Assembly: GCF_036038375.1 (NCBI RefSeq)
Contig: NZ_CP107935.1
Location: 8,370,001 to 8,434,000 of the forward strand
Source of the DNA: Streptomyces sp. NBC_00414
GTDB taxonomy: Bacteria; Actinomycetota; Actinomycetes; Streptomycetales; Streptomycetaceae
Reading direction: 5' to 3'
Length of the DNA stretch: 64,000 nucleotides
The notes beneath the pieces are model-generated. The model ran no database searches. It saw only the letters and a list, made by a program, of their open reading frames with translations, and had not been told where the DNA came from. The translations under genes were made by a program, and so were the position numbers. Positions 7,203-16,300 of the stretch are shown one piece after another; position 1 is the stretch's first letter; each line of letters starts with the position of its first letter.

Positions 7203-9062
7203 TCACACCCCGGAGGGACCGCGCCCCGAGAGAACCTCCCCATACGCCTGCATCAGATCGGCCAACCGAAGCGTCGCCAGATCATCCCGCGTCAGATGCC
7301 CCGGATACCCGGAAAGCCGCAGATCCCGATAAGCACAGCTCTTCTCGTACAACGTGCGCAAGAACCGCCCGTTCCCGAGCTCGTCGATCCACCCCTGGTC
7401 GACGACGTGCCCACTGATGGACCGCAGCTCGTCGAGCGCCTCCTCGTCCCACACGTCCCCGTTGTCCGCGGCCAGCACCTCACCGATCGAGGTCAGCTCC
7501 AGAGGCCGGTACGACGGAAAGTCGACCCGGGTCGTGAACCGCGACGACAGCCCGGGGTTGGCGGCGAGCAACCGGTCCATCCCCTCCGGATAGCCCGCGA
7601 GGATCACCACCAGATGATTGCGGTTGTCCTCCGCCCGCTTCAGCAGCACCTGGAGCGCCTCGTCCCCGTACGCGTCGCCCTTGCCGTACCCGGAGTTGGA
7701 GAGCGAGTACGCCTCGTCGACGAAGAGCACCCCGCCGATCGCGGAGTCGATCAGCTCGTTGGCCTTCACCGCGGTCTGGCCGAGATACTCGCCCACCAGG
7801 TCGGCCCGCTGCGCCTCGACGAGATGGTCGCCGCCGAGCAGACCGAGCGCGTAGAAGACCCGCCCGAGAATGCGTGCCACGGTGGTCTTGCCGGTGCCGG
7901 AGGGGCCGGAGAACACGAAGTGCCGTTTCGGCGGCTGGACCGGCAGCCCCTGCCCGGCCCGCAGCCGCGCCATGTTCAGCTGGGCCGAGAGTGCCTTCAC
8001 CTGGCGCTTCACCGGTTCGAGGCCGACCATGCCCTCCAGTTCGGACAGTGCCTCTTCGAGCAGCGCGGGATCGGTGGGCCCGGTCGGCAGATGCGGCGGC
8101 AGCACCGGCACGATGGCCTTCTCGCGGACCCGGTCGGACTCGGACGCCAGCGCTCCGGGCGGCGGCAGCTCGGGCTCGGACAGCTTCAGGTCCCGGCCCT
8201 CGGCGCCGAACAGCGGGTCCACGCCGTCGGGCCCGTCCAGGATGTCCTGCCCGACCCCGGTGAGCGTGATCGCCGCGAGGTCGGCCGTCTCGTCGTACCC
8301 GTCGCCCTCGGAGATCGCGGCGAGCCGGGCCGAGGTGTCCATGAACGCCGGGTCGACCCGGTGGACCGCCCGGTACAGGGGGAGGGCCGCCGCGGAGCGG
8401 CCCGTGCCCTCGTGCGCCCGCGCCAGCCAGTACCGCAGCTCCTTGCGCTGCGGCTGCTCGCTGCGGCACCGCATCAGCGCCGACGACAGCAGCGGCTCGG
8501 CCTGCCCGTACATCTCCAGGCGCACGCGGGCCATCCCACCGAACAGGCCCGCCTCGATGCCCAGCATCGGGTCGTCGATCAGCGGGTCCGTGTGCCGGAC
8601 CAACTGCTCCCAGTCCTTGACGAGATAGGCCCGGCAGGCGTGCAGGAACCGGACCTGCGGATCCGCGTCCACCGGGGGCAGGCTCGCCAACGCCCGGTCC
8701 AGCTCCGGGACATGACGTCCGTCGAGCCAGTGCGAGGAGTGCGCGAGCAGCAGATCACGGGGCGATTCCAGCACCGGCTGCACCCACCAGCCCAGCCAGT
8801 ACCAGGAGTTGAGCGTGCGCCGGTGTCGGGTGCGCTGCTCGCCGAAGCGGTCGCGGTGCCGGAACATCCGGAGCAGTGCGGTCGTCGTGTCGATGCGCAG
8901 CGCGTGCAGTCCGAGCCAGCCGTCCGCCATCCCCGGATCCATCCGGACCGCGGCGCGGAACTCCTCCTCCGCCTGGGGGTAGGCCCCCATCGTGTAGGCA
9001 TCCACACCTCGCAGCCAGGCGAGGTCGGCCGGGGCCTCGGGGCCCTGCGTGCCGAAGTCCAT
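7203..9062 (-). CDS. EccA/CbxX-like AAA+ ATPase with TPR-like N-terminus
   Basis: A 619-residue protein. Roughly the first 260 residues are helical with TPR-like character (DAYTMGAYPQAEEEFRAAVR). The C-terminal half is a CbxX/CfqX AAA+ domain with Walker A GPSGTGKT at residues 386-393, Walker B FVDEA near 447-451, sensor-like HLVVILAGYPEGMD and an arginine-rich second region. This is the arrangement of EccA of type VII secretion. No esx, eccB, eccC or mycosin gene is nearby, so its client is unknown. The ATG at 9062 is preferred over a GTG at 9074 because a GGGGGA site sits just ahead of it. It converges on the preceding operon. Confidence 0.88.
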   Translation of the reverse strand: MDFGTQGPEAPADLAWLRGVDAYTMGAYPQAEEEFRAAVRMDPGMADGWLGLHALRIDTTTALLRMFRHRDRFGEQRTRHRRTLNSWYWLGWWVQPVLESPRDLLLAHSSHWLDGRHVPELDRALASLPPVDADPQVRFLHACRAYLVKDWEQLVRHTDPLIDDPMLGIEAGLFGGMARVRLEMYGQAEPLLSSALMRCRSEQPQRKELRYWLARAHEGTGRSAAALPLYRAVHRVDPAFMDTSARLAAISEGDGYDETADLAAITLTGVGQDILDGPDGVDPLFGAEGRDLKLSEPELPPPGALASESDRVREKAIVPVLPPHLPTGPTDPALLEEALSELEGMVGLEPVKRQVKALSAQLNMARLRAGQGLPVQPPKRHFVFSGPSGTGKTTVARILGRVFYALGLLGGDHLVEAQRADLVGEYLGQTAVKANELIDSAIGGVLFVDEAYSLSNSGYGKGDAYGDEALQVLLKRAEDNRNHLVVILAGYPEGMDRLLAANPGLSSRFTTRVDFPSYRPLELTSIGEVLAADNGDVWDEEALDELRSISGHVVDQGWIDELGNGRFLRTLYEKSCAYRDLRLSGYPGHLTRDDLATLRLADLMQAYGEVLSGRGPSGV

Positions 9063-9495
9063 CACGTCCCCCACAAACCGTGCCCCCGTTGATCACCGGG
9101 CGGGCCGGTGCCCGTCGGCAGTCTTCGTCGAACCGCTGTGCCGCGGACGGGAGTTGCGTGCGGTGCGGAGAGCAGCCGTCCGAAGGTCGCACCAAGAGGC
9201 ATCGTACCTGCGGGGGAGCGCCGGACCGTAGGGTGCCGCACGACGGGTTCTTCGAGGTGGGAGCAGACGCGACGCACTCAGGACGGTCACTGAGGGTGAA
9301 CGAATTGCGCACCGGAGCGTCCGGAAAGCGTGTGAAGACAGAACGAAGCCCCCGATCACGGGGGAACAACCGGGGGCCTCGCGTCTGTGGGGCGGCCCCG
9401 AAGGCCGCTCATTGAGAACGTAAGACCTGTACGGCCCCTCGGTCAAGCCGAGTTGGGGCACTGAGGCAACTTCTCGGACAGGCGTCTTCACAAGT
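9063..9495. other. Intergenic region with two small hairpins
   Basis: This 433-bp gap separates two leftward genes. It contains a 6-bp stem with tetraloop at 9349-9364 (CCCCCG...CGGGGG) and a 6-bp stem at 9392-9408 (GCGGCC...GGCCGC). Both are placed to act as terminators for the kinase-like gene to the right. The promoter for the EccA-like gene should lie at its left end. No credible gene or RNA was seen. Confidence 0.5.
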
Positions 9496-10170
9496 TCAGC
9501 ACACAGGCGCAGGCCCGTCACGGTCCGTGATGGAAAGCTCTCCCGGCGGTGTCCCGGAAGGTCCGGGGAGTACCTCATATCCGTCTGAACACTGCCGTAC
9601 CAGAAGGTCGGCGAACGGCTCCGAAGGGTCCTCGGCGAAGTGCCGGCGCTCGGCGCGGACCCATCCTTCCCAGAAGTCGCTCTGTGCCGAGCCGTCCCGC
9701 AGGCGCCCCCGTGCCCATGCGTCCTCGTGGGGCATCTCCATCCACAGCAGCCCGGCCAGATGCGGCCGCAGCGCGCGACGGCCCGCACCGACCCCCTCGA
9801 CGAGGATCACGGGCGCCGGCGGCAGGGCGCGGGCCGGCCCGAAGCCGCCCAGCCGCCAGTCGTAGGGGTGATAGTGCGCGGTCTCCCCGCGGCCCAGTGG
9901 TCCGACGACCTCGTGGAACAGTCGTCCCGTCCACGCGAACAGCTCCTCGTGCGTGGCGATGTCGTCCAGGCGCAGCACGGGGGCGCCGTCCAGCGCCTCG
10001 GCGAGGCGGTCCGTGAAGGTGGTCTTGCCGGAGCCCGCGTGGCCGTCGACGCCGACGAGCCGGACGGGGCCGCAGGAGGGCGGCAGCCGGCGCAGCCGGT
10101 GGGCGAGGGTGTGGAGATGGATGGGGATTCCCTGGGGGCGGAGGGGGGTGTACGCATTCCGGAGGAACAC
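9496..10170 (-). CDS. Uridine kinase-like P-loop protein
   Basis: A 224-residue P-loop kinase of the uridine kinase/phosphoribulokinase family. The Walker A motif is GVDGHAGSGKTTF near residues 40-52, followed by LDGAPVLRLDDIATHEELF, where the RLDD element resembles the substrate-binding acidic residues of Udk. The stretch PPAPVILVEGVGAGRRAL corresponds to the family Walker B region. The sequence fits a nucleoside or related small-molecule kinase, but it is too divergent to state the substrate. The start is uncertain because no strong ribosome binding site is visible. It is divergent from the C39 peptidase gene, sharing the operator-rich region at 10171-10356. Confidence 0.7.
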   Translation of the reverse strand: MFLRNAYTPLRPQGIPIHLHTLAHRLRRLPPSCGPVRLVGVDGHAGSGKTTFTDRLAEALDGAPVLRLDDIATHEELFAWTGRLFHEVVGPLGRGETAHYHPYDWRLGGFGPARALPPAPVILVEGVGAGRRALRPHLAGLLWMEMPHEDAWARGRLRDGSAQSDFWEGWVRAERRHFAEDPSEPFADLLVRQCSDGYEVLPGPSGTPPGELSITDRDGPAPVC

Positions 10171-10214
10171 TCTACCGATGTCGAAATAGGGTGAATCGGG
10201 TCACTTGACCCGCC

Positions 10215-10238
10215 AGTGGTCTCGACCAATATTGGTCG
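10215..10238. promoter_or_regulatory. Overlapping DasR-like site and perfect palindrome
   Basis: AGTGGTCTCGACCAAT at 10215-10230 reads on the other strand as ATTGGTCGAGACCACT, matching 14 of 16 positions of the DasR consensus ACTGGTCTAGACCACT. It overlaps a perfect 16-bp palindrome CGACCAATATTGGTCG at 10223-10238. TTGACC at 10205-10210 could be a -35 element for the rightward gene. The pair sits between the kinase-like and C39 peptidase genes and could control either. A TetR-type operator is the main alternative. Confidence 0.45.
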
Positions 10239-10356
10239 GCGCCGCGACGCCCGAAGTGCTGGCAGAAGCCGTGATCACGTTCCATAGTTGGCGCACACCC
10301 ACACATCACCCACGCACTGGACCAGCCCGTTCCGGACACCTGGGGGTCTCCCGTCC

Positions 10357-11739
10357 ATGACCAGAGCTGAACAGCCGTCCCGCAGAACCGTCCTGGCCGC
10401 AGCGGTGGCGGCGGCCGCCGCCGGAGCGGCGAGCCCGGCCGCCGCCGCGAGCCCGACGCCCCGCACCGTGAAAGCCCCGAACGCAGCCGCTTTGTCGAAA
10501 GCGCCCTCCGGCCTCGTGGACAACCACGCCTGGACCTCGTACGCGCACTGGCGCGGCGGCACCGCGGAAGGGACCCGTGCCGTGCAGGGGGCCCGCCCGG
10601 GTCTGGAGATCCGGACCCCCCAAGGCCGCGTCGACTACCCGGACCCGCACACGGGCACGACCGCCACCTGGGAGTACGCCCGCTGGACCTCGCCGGCCCA
10701 CCGGCTCGGCGTCCCCTCCACCGAGGTCATCGCCTCCTGGAACGCGCGGACCCCGGCGGGCACCTGGCTGCAGATCGAGTTGAGGGGCACGTACTCCGAC
10801 GGCACGGACACCCCCTGGTACGTGATGGGCCGCTGGGCGGCCGGCGACCAGGACATCCGGCGGACCTCGGTGGACGACCAGAGCGACGGCAGGAGCAGCA
10901 TCTGGACCGACACCTTCGCCATCGACGACGCGGCCTCCGGGCTGCGCCTGGTCTCGTACCGGCTGCGGCTGACCCTCTACCGCAAGCCCGGAACCAAGGC
11001 CACGCCGACCGTGTGGCGGCTCGGCGCGATGGGCTCCGACGTCCCGGACCGCTTCACCGTCCCGGCGTCGGCGCCCGGTCTCGCACGGGAACTGACGGTG
11101 CCGCGCTACTCGCAGGAGATCCACGCGGGCCAGTACCCGGAGTACGACAACGGCGGCGAGGCCTGGTGCAGCCCCACCTCCTCCCAGATGATCATCGAGT
11201 ACTGGGGGCGGAAACCCACGGCCGAGGCGCTGGCCTGGGTCAACCCCGCGTACGCGGACCCGCAGGTGTGCCACGCGGCACGGTTCACCTTCGACTACCA
11301 GTACGACGGCTGCGGCAACTGGCCCTTCAACGCGGCGTACGCGGCCACGTACAAGGATCTTCAGGGTGTGGTGACCCGGCTCCACTCGCTCACCGACCTG
11401 GAGACGCTGATCGCCGCCGGGATCCCGGCCATAACGTCGCAGTCGTTCCTCGCGGCCGAGCTGACCGGCGCGGGGTACGGCACGGCCGGGCACCTGATGA
11501 CGGTCATCGGCTTCACCGCCGACGGCGACGTGATCGCCAACGACCCGAACTCGCCCGACAACGCCGCGGTGCGGCGCGTCTACAAGCGGCGCGAGTGGGA
11601 GAACATCTGGCTCCGCACGAAGAGGTACAACGCCGCCGGGAACGTCGCCTCCGGCACCGGCGGGGTCTGTTACCTCTACTTCCCGGCCCAGCTCACGACC
11701 GCCCAGCGCAAGGCCCTGGCGGCGGTGGGCGTGCACTGA
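10357..11739 (+). CDS. Secreted C39-family cysteine peptidase (Tat substrate)
   Basis: A 460-residue exported protein. The N-terminus has a twin-arginine signal (SRRTVL at residues 8-13, then an alanine-rich hydrophobic stretch and AAAASP cleavage region). The middle is a beta-rich part of unknown role. The C-terminal ~200 residues form a Peptidase_C39_2 papain-like domain: Gln/Cys region RYSQEIHAGQYP...AWCSPTSSQM with probable catalytic Cys271, and GHLMTVIGF with His379 followed by a DPNSPD Asp. Substrates are unknown; the family includes bacteriocin-leader and cell-wall-linked proteases. The ATG at 10357 fits the Tat signal; a GGGGG site lies 10 bases ahead. Confidence 0.85.
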   Translation: MTRAEQPSRRTVLAAAVAAAAAGAASPAAAASPTPRTVKAPNAAALSKAPSGLVDNHAWTSYAHWRGGTAEGTRAVQGARPGLEIRTPQGRVDYPDPHTGTTATWEYARWTSPAHRLGVPSTEVIASWNARTPAGTWLQIELRGTYSDGTDTPWYVMGRWAAGDQDIRRTSVDDQSDGRSSIWTDTFAIDDAASGLRLVSYRLRLTLYRKPGTKATPTVWRLGAMGSDVPDRFTVPASAPGLARELTVPRYSQEIHAGQYPEYDNGGEAWCSPTSSQMIIEYWGRKPTAEALAWVNPAYADPQVCHAARFTFDYQYDGCGNWPFNAAYAATYKDLQGVVTRLHSLTDLETLIAAGIPAITSQSFLAAELTGAGYGTAGHLMTVIGFTADGDVIANDPNSPDNAAVRRVYKRREWENIWLRTKRYNAAGNVASGTGGVCYLYFPAQLTTAQRKALAAVGVH

Positions 11740-11760
11740 TCACGGACGCCGGTACGGCCC

Positions 11761-11793
11761 AGGGGCGGCTCCTCTCGCAGAGGGGCCGCCCCT
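11761..11793 (+). terminator. Hairpin terminator after the C39 peptidase gene
   Basis: AGGGGCGGC at 11761-11769 pairs with GCCGCCCCT at 11785-11793, and the inner CCTCT/AGAGG extends the stem around a CGC loop, with one T-G wobble. It lies 22 bp after the stop codon. Confidence 0.75.
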
Positions 11794-11957
11794 GTGGCGC
11801 CTGCGACCTCCGTCCGGGACGCACTCCCGTCCGGCGCGCGTGACCAAGCTCTCCCCCGCAAAAGCCCGATCCGATGGCAAGGTGGACGAACCGGTGGGGG
11901 AATTCCATCCGAAACCGGCGGGGGAGTCCATCGCAAGCCGACCGTGAGTGAGCCGCC

Positions 11958-12104
11958 ATGACCACCACCTCTGCCACCGCCGGACACGTCCGCGCCCGTA
12001 CGGGCGGCCCCAAGGACGACGGGCCGAAGATCCTTGAGCACGTCATGGGCTGGACCTTCGTGCTGGTGCTCGCGATGTTCGTGACACAGCTCGGCCTGGT
12101 CTGA
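11958..12104 (+). CDS. Small membrane protein, 48 residues
   Basis: A short gene beginning MTTTSATAGHVRARTG and ending with one membrane-spanning segment (HVMGWTFVLVLAMFVTQLGLV). The first ~27 residues are polar and positively charged, so the N-terminus probably faces the cytosol. GC3 is very high across the frame, as expected for a real Streptomyces gene, and a similar short protein next to this TetR gene is familiar from other Streptomyces. No function is known. It lies between the C39 peptidase terminator and the TetR gene; GTGAGTGAG just upstream may serve as the ribosome binding site. Confidence 0.6.
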   Translation: MTTTSATAGHVRARTGGPKDDGPKILEHVMGWTFVLVLAMFVTQLGLV

Positions 12105-12205
12105 CGCCAGGACCGCGCCGGCCGGTCGAAGAGACTCGAACAGGCTGATCGTACGGCTCTGCCATACTGCGAGGTCCCGCCCGCGGTTGGAGACCAGGTC
12201 CGGAA

Positions 12206-12865
12206 TTGAGTAACAGCCCACAGCGCGGTGTCGACCGCCCCGTAGCGCGCGGCACCGATCGTTCCTTGGCGCGCCGAGCCGAACTCATCGTCATCGGGCG
12301 GAAGTTGTTCGCCGACACCTCCTACGACACCCTGTCGATGGACGACATCGCCAAGCAGGCGCACGTCGCCAAGGGGCTGATCTACTACTACTTCCGGTCC
12401 AAGCGCGGTTACTACCTGGCGATCGTCGAGGACTCGGTGGCCGAGCTGGTCTCCCGGGCGGCCGGCGGTCTCGAACTGCCCCCGGAAGAGCGGGTGCACC
12501 GCACCATCGACGGCTATCTGCGCTACGCCGAGCACAACCAGGCCGCTTACCGGACCATCATCAGCGGCGGTGTCGGTTTCGACGCCGAGGTGCACGCCAT
12601 CCGCGACGGGGTGCGGGAAGCCATCGTCGAGACCATCGCCGAAGGGGCGTACGGGCGGCGGAAGGTGGGCCCGCTGCCGCGTACGGCGCTGCTGGGCTGG
12701 CTGTGCAGCGTGGAGGGGGCCACCCTCGACTGGATCGACCACCGCGGTCTGCCGCGCGACCTGATGCGCGAGCTGCTGGTGAAGATGCTCGGCGGCACGA
12801 TGCGCGCCGTCGAGGAGCTGGACGTCTCCTATCCGGCCCCGCAGGCCGCGCGCCGCACCACCTGA
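12206..12865 (+). CDS. TetR/AcrR-family transcriptional regulator
   Basis: A 219-residue repressor-type protein. The N-terminal helix-turn-helix is clear (ELIVIGRKLFADTSYDTLSMDDIAKQ then GLIYYYFRSKRGYYLAIV, residues 31-75), followed by an all-helical ligand-binding domain. No ligand can be read from the sequence. The TTG at 12206 is the only reasonable start: no ATG or GTG occurs in frame before the DNA-binding domain. It converges on the chitinase gene and shares a bidirectional terminator with it. Its target may be itself or the small membrane protein upstream. Confidence 0.88.
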   Translation: MSNSPQRGVDRPVARGTDRSLARRAELIVIGRKLFADTSYDTLSMDDIAKQAHVAKGLIYYYFRSKRGYYLAIVEDSVAELVSRAAGGLELPPEERVHRTIDGYLRYAEHNQAAYRTIISGGVGFDAEVHAIRDGVREAIVETIAEGAYGRRKVGPLPRTALLGWLCSVEGATLDWIDHRGLPRDLMRELLVKMLGGTMRAVEELDVSYPAPQAARRTT

Positions 12866-12868
12866 CAC

Positions 12869-12912
12869 GGCAGTCGGGGCGGGGGCCGTTGCCGACCCCC
12901 GCCCCGACTGCC
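12869..12912. terminator. Bidirectional terminator between tetR-type gene and chitinase
   Basis: A perfect 17-bp inverted repeat (12869-12885 and 12896-12912, arms starting GGCAGTCGGGGCGGGGG) with a 10-base loop lies between the two convergent stop codons. It can serve both strands. Confidence 0.9.
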
Positions 12913-12924
12913 TTACCGGAGAGG

Positions 12925-14196
<1,272 letters not shown>

Positions 14197-14265
14197 CGGA
14201 TCTCCTCGTGGGGGAGAGGGGAACAGGCGCCGATTGGCATGAACGCGGTTAAGCGTTGGAGCGAA

Positions 14266-14308
14266 ACAGTAGGAGGACTAGACCAGTTGGTCAATGGTTC
14301 GGACCAAT
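14266..14308 (-). promoter_or_regulatory. Chitinase promoter with two DasR-type (dre) sites
   Basis: On the minus strand, TTGACC (14289-14294) and TACTGT (14266-14271) form a -35/-10 pair with an exact 17-bp spacer. The spacer is filled by ACTGGTCTAGTCCTCC (14272-14287), matching 13 of 16 positions of the dre consensus ACTGGTCTAGACCACT. A second, weaker copy ATTGGTCCGAACCATT (14293-14308, 11 of 16) lies against the -35 box. Direct repeats of this kind flanking chitinase promoters are known in Streptomyces and bind the GlcNAc-responsive regulator DasR. Confidence 0.8.
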
Positions 14309-14515
14309 ACGCCACCGGAATTCTGTAGTCTTGAGTAAGCGGTCGTTAACTGGTGACGCGATGCCTCCGATCGGGCATACTCACAGCGCACAGCCGCTGA
14401 TCAGGCGCTTCCGCGACCCGGAGGCGCGAGCATCACCGGTGCTCAGTGAGACCCGGCGGCGCGGCCCCACCCAGGCGCGCGCCCGCCGATGTGCCCGACA
14501 GGGAGGATCGTCGCC

Positions 14516-15688
14516 ATGCCCGACCGCGCCCCGCAGCCGGTGGACCGTCAACTGCCCACGGACGAGGCCCGGGATCTGATCTCGCTCGTCCGCGACATCG
14601 CGCAGCGTGAGATCGCCCCGAAGGCGGCCGAGGAGGAGGATGCCGGACGCTTCCCGCGGGAGGTCTTCACCCTCCTCTCGGAGTCGGGACTGCTCGGCCT
14701 CCCCTACGACTCGGAGCACGGCGGCGGGGACCAGCCGTACGAGGTCTACCTCCAGGTCCTCGAAGAGCTCGCCGCGGCCCGCCTCACCGTGGGTCTCGGG
14801 GTCAGCGTGCACTCCCTCGCCTGCCACGCCCTCGCCAACTACGGCACCAAGGAACAGCAGGTCGAGCACCTCCCGAACATGCTCGGCGGCGGCCTCCTGG
14901 GCGCCTACTGCCTCTCCGAACCGGCCTCCGGCTCGGACGCGGCCTCACTGCGTACGAAGGCCGTGCGCGACGGCGACTCCTGGGTGCTCACCGGCACCAA
15001 GGCCTGGATCACGCACGGCGGGGTCGCGGACTTCTGCACCGTGCTCGCGCGGACCGGCGGCGAGGGGGCGCGGGGCATCACGGCATTCCTGGTGCCCGGT
15101 GACGCCGAAGGGCTGAGTGCCGCGGTGCCCGAGAAGAAGATGGGCATGAAGGGCTCGCCCACCGCGCAGGTCCACTTCGACGGGGTGCGGATCCCCGACA
15201 GCCGGCGCATCGGCGAGGAGGGGCAGGGCTTCGCCATCGCCCTGTCCGCGCTGGACTCCGGACGGCTCGGCATCGCGGCGTGCGCCATCGGGGTCGCCCA
15301 GGCCGCTCTGGACGAGGCGGTCGCCTATGCCACGGGGCGCGAACAGTTCGGCCGGCCGATCGCGGACTTCCAGGGCCTGCGCTTCATGCTGGCGGACATG
15401 GCGACCCGGATCGAGGCGGGCCGTTCGCTGTATCTCGCCGCGGCCCGGCTGCGTGACGCGGGACGGCCCTTCGCCCGGCAGGCGGCCATGGCGAAGCTGT
15501 TCTGCACCGACGCCGCGATGCAGGTCACCGTGGACGCCGTCCAGGTGCTCGGCGGGTACGGCTACACCGCGGACTTCCCCGTCGAGCGGTACATGAGGGA
15601 GGCCAAGGTGCTGCAGATCGTCGAGGGCACCAATCAGATCCAGCGGATGGTCATCGCCCGTCACCTCGCGGGTCCCGAGTCCCGCTGA
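14516..15688 (+). CDS. Acyl-CoA dehydrogenase
   Basis: A 390-residue FAD-dependent acyl-CoA dehydrogenase covering all three family domains: N-terminal helical, middle beta (YCLSEPASGSDAASLRTKA, FAD/substrate contact) and C-terminal helical. The C-terminal part includes REQFGRPIADFQ, the conserved AMAKLFCTDAAMQVTVDAVQVLGGYGYT and the EGTNQIQRMVIAR end. The GTNQIQ context usually includes the catalytic Glu or its neighbour (IVEGTNQIQ). Chain length specificity cannot be told. The ATG at 14516 follows GGGAGGA with 8-base spacing. A lipid-like catabolic role fits the two downstream genes, but they are not tightly linked to it. Confidence 0.92.
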   Translation: MPDRAPQPVDRQLPTDEARDLISLVRDIAQREIAPKAAEEEDAGRFPREVFTLLSESGLLGLPYDSEHGGGDQPYEVYLQVLEELAAARLTVGLGVSVHSLACHALANYGTKEQQVEHLPNMLGGGLLGAYCLSEPASGSDAASLRTKAVRDGDSWVLTGTKAWITHGGVADFCTVLARTGGEGARGITAFLVPGDAEGLSAAVPEKKMGMKGSPTAQVHFDGVRIPDSRRIGEEGQGFAIALSALDSGRLGIAACAIGVAQAALDEAVAYATGREQFGRPIADFQGLRFMLADMATRIEAGRSLYLAAARLRDAGRPFARQAAMAKLFCTDAAMQVTVDAVQVLGGYGYTADFPVERYMREAKVLQIVEGTNQIQRMVIARHLAGPESR

Positions 15689-16139
15689 ACCGTCCGTACG
15701 CGTACATCGCCGAAGGGGCCACCAGCCTGGCCCACTCCGGGTCGTGGCGGCCCGGCAGGGTCCGCCCGCGGTCGGCCCAGGCGCGGACCATGGCGCGGTA
15801 GATGGGGGGATCCAGGGGCTGGTGAGGCCCCTGGGAGCCCTGCGGGCCCAGGGAGCCCTGGGGCATCTGTGACACCTGGGGCCTCTGGAGTCCATGAGGT
15901 CCTTGGGCTCCCTGTGACGCGTGGGATTCCTGGGGCTCGGGCAATACCCGCGTCCACTGAGTCTCCTGGGGCACCAGGCGCTGCGGGGGCGCCTGGTGCT
16001 GCTGCGTCCCCTGGTTTCCCTGGTTCCCCTGCGCCCCATGAGCTCCGTGAGTCCCCTGGGAAACCGATTCTGCGGGGGGAAGAAGAAACCCGCGACGACG
16101 GCCCGTCTCTGCGTATGTCTCTGCGTACGAAGGGGTCAT
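15651..16139 (-). CDS. Gly/Gln-rich low-complexity protein with short conserved C-terminus
   Basis: A 162-residue reading frame. Residues ~28-110 are a low-complexity, collagen-like but Gln-rich stretch (GAQGNQGNQGTQ, QGSLGPQGSQGP). The last ~50 residues are ordinary high-GC3 coding sequence (PPIYRAMVRAWADRG, HDPEWARLVAP, MYAYGRF) of a type I recall from Streptomyces hypothetical proteins. I infer that the C-terminal module is real and the repeat region is expanded. The 3' end overlaps the acyl-CoA dehydrogenase gene by 38 bp on the opposite strand. Other frames over the repeat also look collagen-like, so the N-terminal part is less certain. Function unknown. Confidence 0.5.
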   Translation of the reverse strand: MTPSYAETYAETGRRRGFLLPPAESVSQGTHGAHGAQGNQGNQGTQQHQAPPQRLVPQETQWTRVLPEPQESHASQGAQGPHGLQRPQVSQMPQGSLGPQGSQGPHQPLDPPIYRAMVRAWADRGRTLPGRHDPEWARLVAPSAMYAYGRFSGTRDPRGDGR

Positions 16140-16300
16140 ACCGGGCCAACGCGCCTCGGGCCGGGCAGGTCACCGACTGGCGAATTCGTCTGTGCGTTCG
16201 CGGGGGTTCCGGGGCTCGGGAGGGCTGCCGGACTCTGGCCCCGCACACACTTCTGACGTACCGTCAGTTCCCCCGTGCCGCGTGCCCCGGGAGGCAGCCG

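Noticed and set aside
15661..16248. A second collagen-like minus-strand frame (GEPGKPGDAAAPGAP)
   Set aside because: Its C-terminal part is a shadow of the frame at 15651-16139, which carries the recognisable module. Periodic GC-rich DNA gives Gly-X-Pro patterns in several frames.
15869..16300. In-frame upstream extension of the CrtC-like gene
   Set aside because: The extension is antisense to the low-complexity gene, and a good ribosome binding site precedes the ATG at 16301.
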